64,000 nucleotides of DNA from Pantanalinema sp. GBBB05 (GCA_016743235.1 VRZD01000027.1:1-64000), one strand, 5' to 3'; shown: positions 53,192 through 63,352, counted from the first letter of the stretch. Translations and numbers: made by a program. The notes: generated from the letters alone by a model not told the origin.

Positions 53192-54817
53192 TCAAAATGG
53201 AGTCTCTACATGCAACATCATCGTCTGTCCAGAGTGAGGATGTTGAAATTGTAGAGACTTAGCATGGAGATGCAACCGATCGCAGCTCATCTCACCCCCA
53301 TATAAGCGATCGCCCAGAATCGGAGTGCCTAAACCTCTCGGATCAGCCATATGAACTCGCAGTTGATGGGTTCGACCTGTCACAGGCATCAATTCAATTC
53401 GGGTAGTCGTCGCGGTTCTAGCCAGAACTTGAAAATAGGTTTGGCTGGGTTTACCCCATTGCTCATTGACCTTTTGGCGGGGGCGATCGTCGGGATCGCT
53501 CCATAATGGCAAATCAATCCTGCCCTGGGATTGACTCACACAGCCTGCCAGAATCGCTTCGTACTGCTTTTTCACAGTGCGTTGCCGAAATTGTTGGCTC
53601 ACTACTTGATAAGTTTGGCGATCGCGAGCTAACAGCAGTATTCCCGATGTGTCTTGATCCAAGCGATGCAGCGTGAGGATGGCGTTACCATCGGGGAGCA
53701 ACTGTCGCAATCGACTGAGAACACTGTCTTGGCGATCGTGATAGCGCCCAGGCACCGATAATAATCCGGCTGGCTTGTTCACCGCAATCAACCAGTCATC
53801 TTCATAAATAATCGGCAAGCTAAATTGTACGTCTAGCGGAGCCTTGGGCAACTTGGCTGACAACCCAGATAATAAAAATCCCATCAAGGGTTGGCAACGC
53901 TCTACACAAGCTCTATAAAACTCTCCTGTGACTTTGTCGCCATTTGGTGAATCTCCTCCCCACCAGAATTCCGCCATCGCGATCGGTTGCAGCCCATGAG
54001 TTGCCGCATAATGGAGTAGTTTGGGCGCACAACATTCTCCCGTTCCCGTAGGCATCGTTCCCCCTGGGATCAATTGTTCCAACGCGAATGATTGCCCAGC
54101 AAAATTGGTCAGCCAGTAGTGCTGATGCATCTGGGTTTGTAGCTGGCGTGACAAGGCTTTGCGCCGTTGTTTTAATTGTTGAATGCGTTGATCTGCGGCT
54201 TCTAGTCTTTGCTTCAGTGGGGCTAATTCAGCAGCTCGTTGTCGCTTCCATTGCCGCCGTTCTATGCCATCGCGTTGACTTTGTTGTTCCAGTTGCTGAA
54301 GTTGAACAGTAAGTGCTTCTCCAGTTAAGGTAGCTAGCAAGATTTGGCGGTGCTGCTGCCGAGCCTGTTTACGCTGCTGCTGCATCGCTGTCAAGTGCTG
54401 TAGCTCTTGATCGTAAGCGGCACCCAGCGCTGCCAACTGCGATCGCTCCGGTAGCTGTTGTAAGGTAAGTAATTCCTGTTTAATCTGCTCTAATTCTGCT
54501 AGGGTCTGGGTTTCTGCCATTGCTACGCGATCGCGTCCGGGAATCGGCGGCACCCAACCGGGTATCGCCCCTTCTCCCTGCAACAACCCAGAAAAAGCCT
54601 TTAAAGTTTGCCGTTCCCCGGTGACTGTTTCTACGACCAACACCCCATACATCTTGCCCTCATGGGCATAGCGATCGTCCATTGCCAGTTCTTGCATTAA
54701 CTGACGGGCGATCGCTTCTGCCTCCAGAGTTCGAGGTAACCGCAACCACTCTCCGGTGCGCGGGCAACACCCTTCATACCAATAGCCACTCAGTCCATAT
54801 TCCCGACTTAGCGTCAT
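53192..54817 (-). CDS. RluA-family pseudouridine synthase with long N-terminal extension
   Basis: A 541-residue protein. The C-terminal 220 residues are the RluA catalytic domain: VNKPAGLLSVPGRYHDRQDS, the active Asp in LHRLDQDTSG, MPVTGRTHQLRVHM and LGDRLYGG. The N-terminal 320 residues include a Gln/Arg-rich coiled coil (about 105-225) and a Cys-containing segment (GECCAPKLLHYAA); comparable extensions occur in RluA-like proteins of cyanobacteria. It isomerises uridine in rRNA or tRNA; the site is unknown. Confidence 0.87.
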   Translation of the reverse strand: MTLSREYGLSGYWYEGCCPRTGEWLRLPRTLEAEAIARQLMQELAMDDRYAHEGKMYGVLVVETVTGERQTLKAFSGLLQGEGAIPGWVPPIPGRDRVAMAETQTLAELEQIKQELLTLQQLPERSQLAALGAAYDQELQHLTAMQQQRKQARQQHRQILLATLTGEALTVQLQQLEQQSQRDGIERRQWKRQRAAELAPLKQRLEAADQRIQQLKQRRKALSRQLQTQMHQHYWLTNFAGQSFALEQLIPGGTMPTGTGECCAPKLLHYAATHGLQPIAMAEFWWGGDSPNGDKVTGEFYRACVERCQPLMGFLLSGLSAKLPKAPLDVQFSLPIIYEDDWLIAVNKPAGLLSVPGRYHDRQDSVLSRLRQLLPDGNAILTLHRLDQDTSGILLLARDRQTYQVVSQQFRQRTVKKQYEAILAGCVSQSQGRIDLPLWSDPDDRPRQKVNEQWGKPSQTYFQVLARTATTTRIELMPVTGRTHQLRVHMADPRGLGTPILGDRLYGGEMSCDRLHLHAKSLQFQHPHSGQTMMLHVETPF

Positions 54818-54921
54818 GCCATTCAGATGGTAGATTCTCAGTCTCGTGTCATTATCTCATCTCAGTCCCTTACTCCCTCATATCAGCAGCGGATTGCTAC
54901 TCATTTCAGCCGATCGCGTCA

Positions 54922-57900
54922 TCATGCCGATTCCAGCATTAAAGCTGCGATCGTTTCGACTAACACCTCTGGCTCCACAGGTTTTGAGAGATGTTGTTGA
55001 AAGCCAGCTTGCAAGGCTCGTTGCTGATTAAAGTCTCCCGCATAGGCAGTCAGGGCGATCGCAGGAATTTGTCCACCTTGCTCAGGTGGCAACCGTCTCA
55101 CTTGTTGCATCAGCATGTAGCCATCCATATCTGGCATACCGATATCACTCAGTAGGATATCTGGCGGCGATCGCATGAGACAGGTTAAGGCTTCAGCTGC
55201 CGTCGTTGCCGTCATCACCTGAGCCCCAAATTGCTCTAACACAAAGGTAATAAACTCCCGTGAATCCACTTCATCATCGACCACTAACACCTGAATTCCC
55301 TGCAAATCAGCCAGAGGCTCCGTTGATGGTGTATTCTGCGGCGACGTTGTCTGGGTAGACATGAGTGGTAGTTTGACAGTAAAGGTTGCTCCCATACCCA
55401 CCCCCGGACTAGCCACCTCAACTGTGCCCCCATGCAGTTCAACAAGGTGGCGCACGATCGCCAACCCTAATCCCAACCCACCAAATTTTCTCGTCGTTGC
55501 CGCATCGGCTTGGCGAAAATAGTCAAACACATAAGGCAGAAAGTCAGGATCAATCCCCTGTCCGGTATCACTAACTGTAATGTGGACAGCGGAAGCTAGA
55601 GGCTGCAATTGGATCTGAACCTGCCCACGTTCCGGCGTAAACTTCACCGCATTTGAGAGCAGATTCCAAATCACTTGCTGTAACCGAGTGGCATCTCCCC
55701 AAACTAGACCCGCCTCTGGAGCAAGATTAGCTTCGATATGGATTGATTTAGCTTCTGCTGCCAGTCGCACTGTTTCCATTGCCGCCCGAATGATCGAGGC
55801 TAGATTGACAGCCGCCACATTCAGAGCAAGTTTACCTTGCAGAATCCGGGACACATCGAGCAGGTCTTCAATCAATTCCGATTGCAACTTGGCGTTACGT
55901 TGAATCGTGGTCAACGCTTGTCTGGTCTTGGCAGCATCCAGCTTGTTATTCAATAACAGGGTAGACCAACCAAGAATGGGATTGAGCGGCGATCGTAGTT
56001 CATGCGACAACACCGCTAGAAATTCGTCCTTCACCCGATTTGCCGCTTGAGCGACTTCCCGCGCGGCTTCAGCGGTCGCTCGGGCTTGCTGTTCTGCCTC
56101 ATAGAGTCGGGCATTTTCAACGGCTACCGATGCCATTTGAGCCAGTTGCACCACAATTGATTCATCAGCTTCGGTAAACTCTCCCTCGCATTTATCTGAA
56201 AGCTGGATCAACCCAATATTGTGTCCGTTGCGAGCCACTAAAGGGGCAGCTAACCAGCCGCGTAAGGGAGGATGCTGACCAGCAGCCTTGCCAAAGCCTT
56301 GCCAACGGGGATGAGCTTCTAGTTCAGCTTGGGTTAACCGCATCGGACGGTTGAGATGACAAACACAGGCGTAGATACCAGAGCCATCAGGAGATTCATT
56401 GTAATCCCACCACTGAGCATACTTCTCCGATAAGTAAATCGTTGTGAGCGCATCAGTCCAACTTTGGTCGATCGTCAGGATGGTCACAGACTGGTGAGTA
56501 CCAATGATCGCGGCGGCTTGATTGGTAATCACCGTTAAAACTTCCTCAACAGAAAGGGCTGAGTTGATCGCCAGAGCCGCTCTAGTAAGTCCCTGCAATT
56601 GGCTGGTGTAGTGGCGCTCGTTGACGAGCAGGTGTTCGCGTTCCGCTTCTATCAGTTTACGTGGGGTAATTTCAGTCACAATAATCGACACCCCATCGGC
56701 AGATGGATAAACATAATTTTCAAACCAGCGGTTCCACTCGGGGTAGAAATACTCGAACTGCACCGAGATTTGGTCAGCGACCGCACGATGCACCTCAGTG
56801 TAAAACGAACTGCTGACTAAAGTAGGGAACAGATCCCAAAGGCATTGCCCCAGCAGCGCTTCCCGTGTCATTCCTGTCACCTCAGTCACCCGATCGTTGA
56901 CATAGGTGTAACGCCAGTCGCAATCCAATGCCAAAAACTGGTCGGCAATTCGAGCCAAGACTCTTTCCAAACTGTCTTTTGCTGTTTGGACTTCAATCCG
57001 TAACGCTTGTTCTTGTTGAGCAGCCTGCTGCCGCAGCCACTTCAGCTTCAAACTTGCCTCCACCCGAGCCAATAGCTCACGAGCAGAAAATGGCTTGGTC
57101 AGGTAATCATCGGCTCCGGCAGTCAGTCCTTCAATCCGGGCTTCTTCTCCCGCCCGTGCCGACAGCAAAATGATTGGTACATCTTGGGTAGTGGGATCAG
57201 TACGCAGCGATCGCAGCAGTTCAAATCCGTTCATCCCCGGCATCATCACATCCGTTAACAGCAAATCAGGCATCTGCTGCCGAATGGTGGCTAATGCTGC
57301 CATGCCATCTCCAACCACCTCAACGGTATACTGCTGGCTGAGTAGCCGCCTGAGATAATCCCGCATATCCGCATTATCATCAGCAATCAGAATGCGAACC
57401 GCACTTGAGGCTGGGACTTGACGCCTTAGCGTACTCTGCTCCAGTTCTGCCAGGTCAGATCTCAGAACAGTTGCCTCGGTACTCTCCGTTGGTAACCAGC
57501 GCCTCGCCTCTTCAATATAGGGAATTACCCCTACTGCCGTTGAGGTTAGAGTACGGGGGGCTTGAATCCGCTCGCTCGGTAAATGAGCCTGCCCGCTAGG
57601 CAGAGACACCGTGAAGCAGGTGCCCTGGTCAACAACGCTGCTCACTTCGATCGAGCCACCATGCAACTGCACTAGCTCCTGGACTAACGACAGACCAATG
57701 CCTGACCCTTCATAGCTCCGTCCTCTGGCGCCCTTGACCCGATGGAAGCGCTCAAAGATCTGGGGCAACTCTTCCGGTGGAATGCCCGTCCCCGTATCCT
57801 GTACTTGTAGCTCAATTCGGTCACCACAGGGACGCAAACTAACAGCGATCTCTCCTTCAAAGGTAAATTTGAAGGCATTCGAGAGCAAGTTGAGCACAAT

Positions 57901-59367
57901 CTTCTCCCACATTTCCCGATCAACGTACACCGGATCTGGGAGGGGAGGACCGTCGATCCGCAAGTGCAGTCCAGCCTGCTCGATCGCCGACTGAAACACG
58001 CCTGCCAGATCGGTTGTTAGCCTGGCGAGATCGGTTGGTTCATACACAGCCTGAATCCGTCCAGCTTCAATCCGCGAGAAATCTAGCAACGTGTTGACCA
58101 ACTTCTGCAAGCGCAGGGCATTGCGATGAATCAGCTCTAAACGATCGCGCTGCACTTGATCCTGAGTCTCGTGTAACGCATCCTCCACAGGACCCAGCAT
58201 CAGAGTCAGGGGAGTACGAAACTCATGACTGACATTTGAGAAAAACACCGTCTTTGCCCGATCCAGTTCCGCCAGTTGCTCTGCCCGTTGCCGCTCCTCT
58301 TCATAGGAACGAGCATTGGCGATCGCAGTAGCAATCTGTCCGGCGACCTGAGTCAAGAAATCACAGTAGTTGTCATCCAATCTCCGGCGGGGGCTGGCGA
58401 CCGCTACCAACACCCCAGATACCTTGCCGACCTCTAAGGAATTAGTGCCTTCAGCGTTCAGCCTAGTGCCAATAGGCAATACTAGAGCTTCCTGTGGGGA
58501 TTCCGGCCAGGGGCTGCCAGGCAGGGCACCAAACCGGGAAACCAAATCATGAAGCACTTCTGCACGAGCTGTCCGAGCCACTTGGGCAATCAACCAACGA
58601 TCGGGGGCAGCTTCTCGATCAAGCTCTATTACGGCGGGAGCGATGGATGGCTCCAAAGTAAGTTCAGTACTGCCATAGAAACGAGCCTGTCTACCGGTAG
58701 GATCTACCAAATAGAGGAGTGCTAACGGAATGTCAGTGGGAGCAGATCGCAGCGCTGTTAGCATCAACGCACATACCTCCTCTACCGTCCTGGCAATTCC
58801 CGTTCTCGAAGCTACCTCCCGCAACAGGCGCCCCCGTCGATCGGTTAAAACCCGGTACGTGGTTTCACTCACGATGTTGAGAATGCCATCAATCACACCA
58901 CCTTGCCCCTGAATTGGGTTGAAGGTGTAGTCGAAGAAGCATTCCTCGGTATAGCCGAACCGGTGCATCGCTAACAGTTCATCACTATGAAAAATGCCCT
59001 CACCTGTCGCTAGCACTTTGGCAAACTCTGGACCAATGTCCGTCCAAATTTCAGGCCAAACTTCACGGGCAGGACGCCCCAATGACCAGGGGTGTTTATC
59101 CCCCACAATCGGTCGCCAAGCGTCGTTGTAAAGCAATAAGCAGTCTGCGCCCCAATAGATGGCGATCGGGAAGCGAGAGTTGAGGCAAATGCTGAGGGTC
59201 GATCGTAAACTTTGAGGCCACTGCTCCACCAAGCCAAACGGTGTGTTTGACCAATCAAAGGAGCGCATGAGCCGACCCATTTCTCCACCCCCAATCAGAC
59301 ACTCATAGCCTTCGATCGGAGTTTCCAACGCCCTTACCTGACTCTCTTGAAACAGATCTTCAGACAC
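54922..59367 (-). CDS. Hybrid sensor histidine kinase with two kinase cores and two receivers
   Basis: A 1481-residue cytoplasmic protein, no membrane segment. Order: PAS-like (about 25-170), GAF (185-355), HisKA with His381 (NVSHEFRTPL), HATPase, receiver with Asp706 (LLLTDVMMPGMNG), PAS (about 810-910), GAF (935-1090), a second HisKA with His1122 (VLSHELRSPLNP), HATPase, and a receiver with Asp1408 (ILLSDIGMPDMDG). Neither GAF has bilin Cys motifs. I prefer the GTG at 59367, with GAGG 11 bases upstream and just past the antitoxin stop; an ATG at 59427 overlaps that gene by 47 bases. Confidence 0.88.
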   Translation of the reverse strand: MSEDLFQESQVRALETPIEGYECLIGGGEMGRLMRSFDWSNTPFGLVEQWPQSLRSTLSICLNSRFPIAIYWGADCLLLYNDAWRPIVGDKHPWSLGRPAREVWPEIWTDIGPEFAKVLATGEGIFHSDELLAMHRFGYTEECFFDYTFNPIQGQGGVIDGILNIVSETTYRVLTDRRGRLLREVASRTGIARTVEEVCALMLTALRSAPTDIPLALLYLVDPTGRQARFYGSTELTLEPSIAPAVIELDREAAPDRWLIAQVARTARAEVLHDLVSRFGALPGSPWPESPQEALVLPIGTRLNAEGTNSLEVGKVSGVLVAVASPRRRLDDNYCDFLTQVAGQIATAIANARSYEEERQRAEQLAELDRAKTVFFSNVSHEFRTPLTLMLGPVEDALHETQDQVQRDRLELIHRNALRLQKLVNTLLDFSRIEAGRIQAVYEPTDLARLTTDLAGVFQSAIEQAGLHLRIDGPPLPDPVYVDREMWEKIVLNLLSNAFKFTFEGEIAVSLRPCGDRIELQVQDTGTGIPPEELPQIFERFHRVKGARGRSYEGSGIGLSLVQELVQLHGGSIEVSSVVDQGTCFTVSLPSGQAHLPSERIQAPRTLTSTAVGVIPYIEEARRWLPTESTEATVLRSDLAELEQSTLRRQVPASSAVRILIADDNADMRDYLRRLLSQQYTVEVVGDGMAALATIRQQMPDLLLTDVMMPGMNGFELLRSLRTDPTTQDVPIILLSARAGEEARIEGLTAGADDYLTKPFSARELLARVEASLKLKWLRQQAAQQEQALRIEVQTAKDSLERVLARIADQFLALDCDWRYTYVNDRVTEVTGMTREALLGQCLWDLFPTLVSSSFYTEVHRAVADQISVQFEYFYPEWNRWFENYVYPSADGVSIIVTEITPRKLIEAEREHLLVNERHYTSQLQGLTRAALAINSALSVEEVLTVITNQAAAIIGTHQSVTILTIDQSWTDALTTIYLSEKYAQWWDYNESPDGSGIYACVCHLNRPMRLTQAELEAHPRWQGFGKAAGQHPPLRGWLAAPLVARNGHNIGLIQLSDKCEGEFTEADESIVVQLAQMASVAVENARLYEAEQQARATAEAAREVAQAANRVKDEFLAVLSHELRSPLNPILGWSTLLLNNKLDAAKTRQALTTIQRNAKLQSELIEDLLDVSRILQGKLALNVAAVNLASIIRAAMETVRLAAEAKSIHIEANLAPEAGLVWGDATRLQQVIWNLLSNAVKFTPERGQVQIQLQPLASAVHITVSDTGQGIDPDFLPYVFDYFRQADAATTRKFGGLGLGLAIVRHLVELHGGTVEVASPGVGMGATFTVKLPLMSTQTTSPQNTPSTEPLADLQGIQVLVVDDEVDSREFITFVLEQFGAQVMTATTAAEALTCLMRSPPDILLSDIGMPDMDGYMLMQQVRRLPPEQGGQIPAIALTAYAGDFNQQRALQAGFQQHLSKPVEPEVLVETIAALMLESA

Positions 59368-59380
59368 CGCTCTTATGACC

Positions 59381-59626
59381 TCATTGGCTGCAAACACGAT
59401 CGATGATTGCTTGGCTAGCAAGGGCATCAGGAGCAGAGCCCTGCACCAATACGTCTGAAGCAGCTCTAGCGTCAGCCAAGTCTAACTGGTGGAAATCTTC
59501 TAGGGGCACTATAGCCACTAAGGCTTTGCCTCGACGAGTCAGAATCACCCGCTCTTTGCCATAGGCAACCCGATTAATCAGATCAGCAAATTGAGTTCTA
59601 GCTTCAACCGTGGAAAGGTTAGGCAT
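59381..59626 (-). CDS. Phd/YefM-type antitoxin
   Basis: An 81-residue protein with the Phd/YefM N-terminal DNA-binding fold: VEARTQFADLINRVAYGKERVI, then LTRRGKALVAIVPLEDF. Such antitoxins neutralise a toxin (RelE, Doc or PIN type) encoded directly downstream and repress their own operon. Here no toxin frame follows; the hybrid kinase starts 13 bases later. It may be an orphan antitoxin, or act as a regulator of the kinase gene. Confidence 0.8.
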   Translation of the reverse strand: MPNLSTVEARTQFADLINRVAYGKERVILTRRGKALVAIVPLEDFHQLDLADARAASDVLVQGSAPDALASQAIIDRVCSQ

Positions 59627-59802
59627 GTTTAACAGTTCTCAATAGATCGTTCACCGTGCCGAAACGTACATTTCAGCAGAAATCACTAAACCGTACTTAA
59701 CCACATTGTTCCGTGAGATGGCTTCTGTCTAGAGAGATGTTAGCGGCTCAGGGTCACAGCTTCGGTGGCGTCAGGGATTGCAAGCTTAACAGTGGCATGA
59801 GT

Positions 59803-60585
59803 TCAATCCTGAATTGACTTGGGAATTGAATCGAGCAGGGGAACTAACTTTTGGTTGAGCTTCGCATACCCCTGGTGATTCAGATGGAGTTCATCAACGC
59901 TATACTGCTGCATCATGATGCCCTGGCTGTCAGCCAGCATCGGGAAGGTGTCTAATACAATCACCCGCTCATTCGCTAAGGTAGCGATATAGGCATTTAC
60001 AGCTTGAATGGCTTGACCAATATCATCCGACCAAAAAGGGCGACGCTGGATTGGAACTTTTCCAGCCGGAAAAATCGTAGTGATGATGACAACTGCGCCT
60101 AAGTTTCTAGATGCTTCGACCAGACGTTTGATATTGTCCTGGCAGGTGGTTACGATCGCGTCTCTCCGGTCTGGAAATAAAGCGATCGTTTTAAGATCAT
60201 TAACCCCAACCTGGATCACAACAACCTGGGGTTTTAAGGATTGCACATGAGCTGAAAACCGCTGCACTGTTTGAACGGAAGTTTGAGAGGCAATCCCACG
60301 ATTGATAAATTCGTACCGCTGGAGCTGAGGCGCTGTCCAGCTAGCGGCTCTAGAGTCACCAAAGAAAACTACCCGGAATCGATCGGTGGCAGTCACGCTC
60401 TGAAGTTGGGTCGGATAGTAGCTGAAGCCTAAAGGATCCAGACGGGTTTCATTCAGTTCAATGTAATATTTTTTAGCTTGACTAAAAAGTAAAAAGTTAA
60501 GGAAAATTGAGCCTCCCAGTAGCACCAAGCTAACCGTGCTCAAGAGAACGTAGCGTTTACTGAATATCCTATTTCTCAGCTTCAT
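59803..60585 (-). CDS. SGNH/GDSL hydrolase, membrane-anchored
   Basis: A 260-residue protein with an N-terminal membrane anchor (about residues 12-35) and an extracytoplasmic SGNH domain. Block I is FFGDSRAASW, block III VGVND, and block V DELHLNHQGY with catalytic Asp and His, so the triad is intact. Such enzymes are lipases or polysaccharide/peptidoglycan O-acetylesterases. It is close to the start of an OafA-like acyltransferase (63515), so a deacetylation partner is possible but not shown. Confidence 0.83.
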   Translation of the reverse strand: MKLRNRIFSKRYVLLSTVSLVLLGGSIFLNFLLFSQAKKYYIELNETRLDPLGFSYYPTQLQSVTATDRFRVVFFGDSRAASWTAPQLQRYEFINRGIASQTSVQTVQRFSAHVQSLKPQVVVIQVGVNDLKTIALFPDRRDAIVTTCQDNIKRLVEASRNLGAVVIITTIFPAGKVPIQRRPFWSDDIGQAIQAVNAYIATLANERVIVLDTFPMLADSQGIMMQQYSVDELHLNHQGYAKLNQKLVPLLDSIPKSIQD

Positions 60586-61147
60586 ATTTCCCTTTAAGTC
60601 AGCAAGAATGAGATTAGTAGAATCCGTTCAAGTATCATCCCTTTTATCAAGATCCTGCTCGACTGAAGCACCTCAAATAATGCAATAGACTTTTCATGGA
60701 TTAATTTCAGCGATCGAAGCAGATTTTCCAGACATAACAGGTCACAATCTGGCTCAAGGAAATTGCGGTTGCCTATTTAAGGCGGGGCGCGCTGGCGATC
60801 GTTTGCTTTCGTCGTAATCACCATGTCACATTCAGAGCCGATGATAAATCTGCCGTGTCCAGGCATTTCTCAAGTTGCTTTGTCCAACCTCATTACAGAC
60901 CGCTCAAAAACGTTAGCCCTTGATTAAGCGAGATAACTTCGAGCAAAGAATTAAGCGAGAGTTCCAGATAGGTTAATGGCTGTCTCAAAACCATCCATTA
61001 AACCAACAAAATTTATTTCCTTGGCGTAGAAATAAATCTCTACTCTCTACAAAGTCTTCATACAGTTAAACAGGACTGCTTTTGCTTTTAACTAGCAAAA
61101 AGGGAACTCTAGAATTCATTCATTTAAGTTGAATTCAGGAGCTATGT
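60586..61147. other. Divergent region, 562 bp
   Basis: No gene is supported; a 34-codon ATG frame near 60821 has no signature. It is AT-rich, especially after 60960. ATTAAGCGAGA is repeated directly at 60923-60933 and 60950-60960 (27 bases apart). It probably contains the promoters of the SGNH hydrolase and the EAL-GAF-GGDEF gene. Confidence 0.45.
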
Positions 61148-63352
61148 ATGGGCCAGTCCTCTGCTTCCAAACCTTGCGCTTGCCACCATGTTGCACAGTG
61201 CCATGCTAGAGAAGCAGGGCAACTCTTTCTCTGGTTTCCAGTGCCCCATACCTTAGCAAAAGCCATTAACTATCTCAAACAGGCAAGCATTGACTATGAA
61301 GTTATGCAAGAGCGTCCCGGGCTGAGTTTAAGTTGCAAATCTGGACAAGCGAAAGAAGTAGCCGCCAGAATCGCCCAACTTTTAGCGCCCATGGAATTAC
61401 GGGAAACCCAAGTCTTATTTATTCGTGGAGTAGTTCAACCCCAACTCCAAGATTTTAGTGATATTGCTTCACTGCAACGCTTCATCAAGTTCAGCGAATC
61501 TGATTGGTTAGTTGATATGTTAGCCACCGAACGCTTCACTAGCCACTTCCAGCCGATCGTGTCGATCCAGAACACCACTCAAATTTACGGCTACGAATCC
61601 CTGTTAAGAGGCTTAGATCAACAAGGTAACTTGATCATGCCTGGAGCAATTCTAGAGCAGGCAACGGAAGCTGGACTACTCCCACAATTGGATCGGGTAG
61701 CGCGCCTTACTACCATTGCTCAAGCTAGCCAACATCAACTAGCGGGCAAGCTTTTCATTAACTTTGCCCCAACCGCTCTATATGATCCGGTGTCCTGCTT
61801 ACGTAGTACAGTAGACGCGATCGATAAAGCTGGCATTGCTCATGGGCGAATCGTATTTGAAGTGGTGGAGTCAGATAACCCCCAAAATCTAGACCATCTC
61901 AAAACTGTATTGGCATTCTATCGAGAGGCTGGGTTCTTAATCGCCCTGGATGATTTAGGCTCTGGATATTCTGGGCTGAACTTACTGCATCAGTTAAAAC
62001 CTGACTTCGTCAAATTGGATATGGGCTTAATTCGAGATGTCCACAAAGACCTATACAAAGGTTCTATTACTGAGAAATTGCTAGAAATTGCTCAAAAGCT
62101 CAACATCCAGACAGTAGCGGAAGGAATTGAATGCATCGAAGAACTGAACTGGCTACGAGACCGGGGGGCAACATTTGCTCAAGGTTATTTGATTGCAAAG
62201 CCCAATGCGATCCCGGTGACTGTAACGCCTGACTTCGATCGACATCAACCGGTTACGATACCGCTGCCCCTGACTGAAGTGACCCAACGGGTGCAACACC
62301 AAAGTGAAGCTGAACGCATTGTGGCAGCCGTCACCCAAAAAATTCGGCAATCGTTGGAGCTAGACGACATCTTGCAAACCACGGCAGACGAGGTTCGGCA
62401 ACTCTTCAATGTAGACCGAGTCGTCATTTATCGGTTTGAGCCGACCTGGAGCGGGCTAGTTGCCGTCGAGTCGTTGGCAGAAGGCTGTATGCCAATTCTA
62501 GGGATTCAAGTCCTGGATACCTGTTTTCAATCCACCCATGCCGCGTACTACCATGAGGGCAACACCAGAGCGATTGAAGATATTGAAACCGCGGATTTAG
62601 CACCATGCCATGTTGAGCTGCTCCGAAGTTTGCAAATCCGAGCCAACTTGGTCGTGCCGATCTTGCAGCAGGAGAAGTTATGGGGCTTGCTGATCGCTCA
62701 TCAATGTCACCGCACTCGGCGATGGCAGCAATCTGAGGTTAACCTATTTAACCAACTGGCAAGTCAAGCTGCGATCGCCATTCAGCAATCGGAACTGTAT
62801 CTGCAACTGCAACAGGCTAATCAGGAATTGCAACGGCTAGCCGCTTCTGATGGTTTGACCAAAGTCGCAAATCGGCGCTGTTTCGACGATTCTCTGGCGG
62901 CTGTGTGGCAACGCCTCGCTCGAGAACAGGCTCCCCTCTCATTAATCTTGTGTGATATCGATTGCTTCAAGCTCTATAACGACACCTATGGACATCTGGC
63001 GGGAGATGATGCGCTGAGACAGGTGGCGCAGGCAATTGCTCAAACCCTCAAACGTCCTACGGATCTGGTGGCTCGGTATGGTGGAGAAGAGTTTGCGATC
63101 ATCTTGCCCCATACTGAAGCGGCAGGCGCGATCGCGCTAGCCGAATTGATCCAAAGCAACGTCAGTGCCTTAGAGCTACCTCATCCCAGTTCTCAGATCA
63201 GTCCATTTATGACGCTCAGTTTGGGGATCGCAACGCTAGTTCCGCATCCCGAAACCTCTCCAGACACCTTAGTCGCCATTGCTGACCAAGGTCTCTATAA
63301 AGCAAAAGCCCAAGGCAAGAACTGTGCAATCCAAATGTCTGGGGCAAATTAA
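61148..63352 (+). CDS. EAL-GAF-GGDEF c-di-GMP enzyme with cyanobacteriochrome-type GAF
   Basis: A 734-residue protein. The N terminus has a Cys/His cluster (KPCACHHVAQCH). EAL domain about 125-370: YESLLRG (Glu150), FEVVES, ALDDLGSG (Asp268/269), VKLD and TVAEGIE, so the phosphodiesterase residues are kept. GAF about 385-550: YRFEPTWSG, then LDTCF (Asp457, Cys459) and APCHVELL (Cys487, His488), the two Cys sites of DXCF cyanobacteriochromes. GGDEF about 570-730: GGEEF at 645-649 and an RxxD inhibitory site (Arg636-Asp639). It probably makes or breaks c-di-GMP in response to light. The ATG has AGGAG six bases upstream. Confidence 0.9.
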   Translation: MGQSSASKPCACHHVAQCHAREAGQLFLWFPVPHTLAKAINYLKQASIDYEVMQERPGLSLSCKSGQAKEVAARIAQLLAPMELRETQVLFIRGVVQPQLQDFSDIASLQRFIKFSESDWLVDMLATERFTSHFQPIVSIQNTTQIYGYESLLRGLDQQGNLIMPGAILEQATEAGLLPQLDRVARLTTIAQASQHQLAGKLFINFAPTALYDPVSCLRSTVDAIDKAGIAHGRIVFEVVESDNPQNLDHLKTVLAFYREAGFLIALDDLGSGYSGLNLLHQLKPDFVKLDMGLIRDVHKDLYKGSITEKLLEIAQKLNIQTVAEGIECIEELNWLRDRGATFAQGYLIAKPNAIPVTVTPDFDRHQPVTIPLPLTEVTQRVQHQSEAERIVAAVTQKIRQSLELDDILQTTADEVRQLFNVDRVVIYRFEPTWSGLVAVESLAEGCMPILGIQVLDTCFQSTHAAYYHEGNTRAIEDIETADLAPCHVELLRSLQIRANLVVPILQQEKLWGLLIAHQCHRTRRWQQSEVNLFNQLASQAAIAIQQSELYLQLQQANQELQRLAASDGLTKVANRRCFDDSLAAVWQRLAREQAPLSLILCDIDCFKLYNDTYGHLAGDDALRQVAQAIAQTLKRPTDLVARYGGEEFAIILPHTEAAGAIALAELIQSNVSALELPHPSSQISPFMTLSLGIATLVPHPETSPDTLVAIADQGLYKAKAQGKNCAIQMSGAN

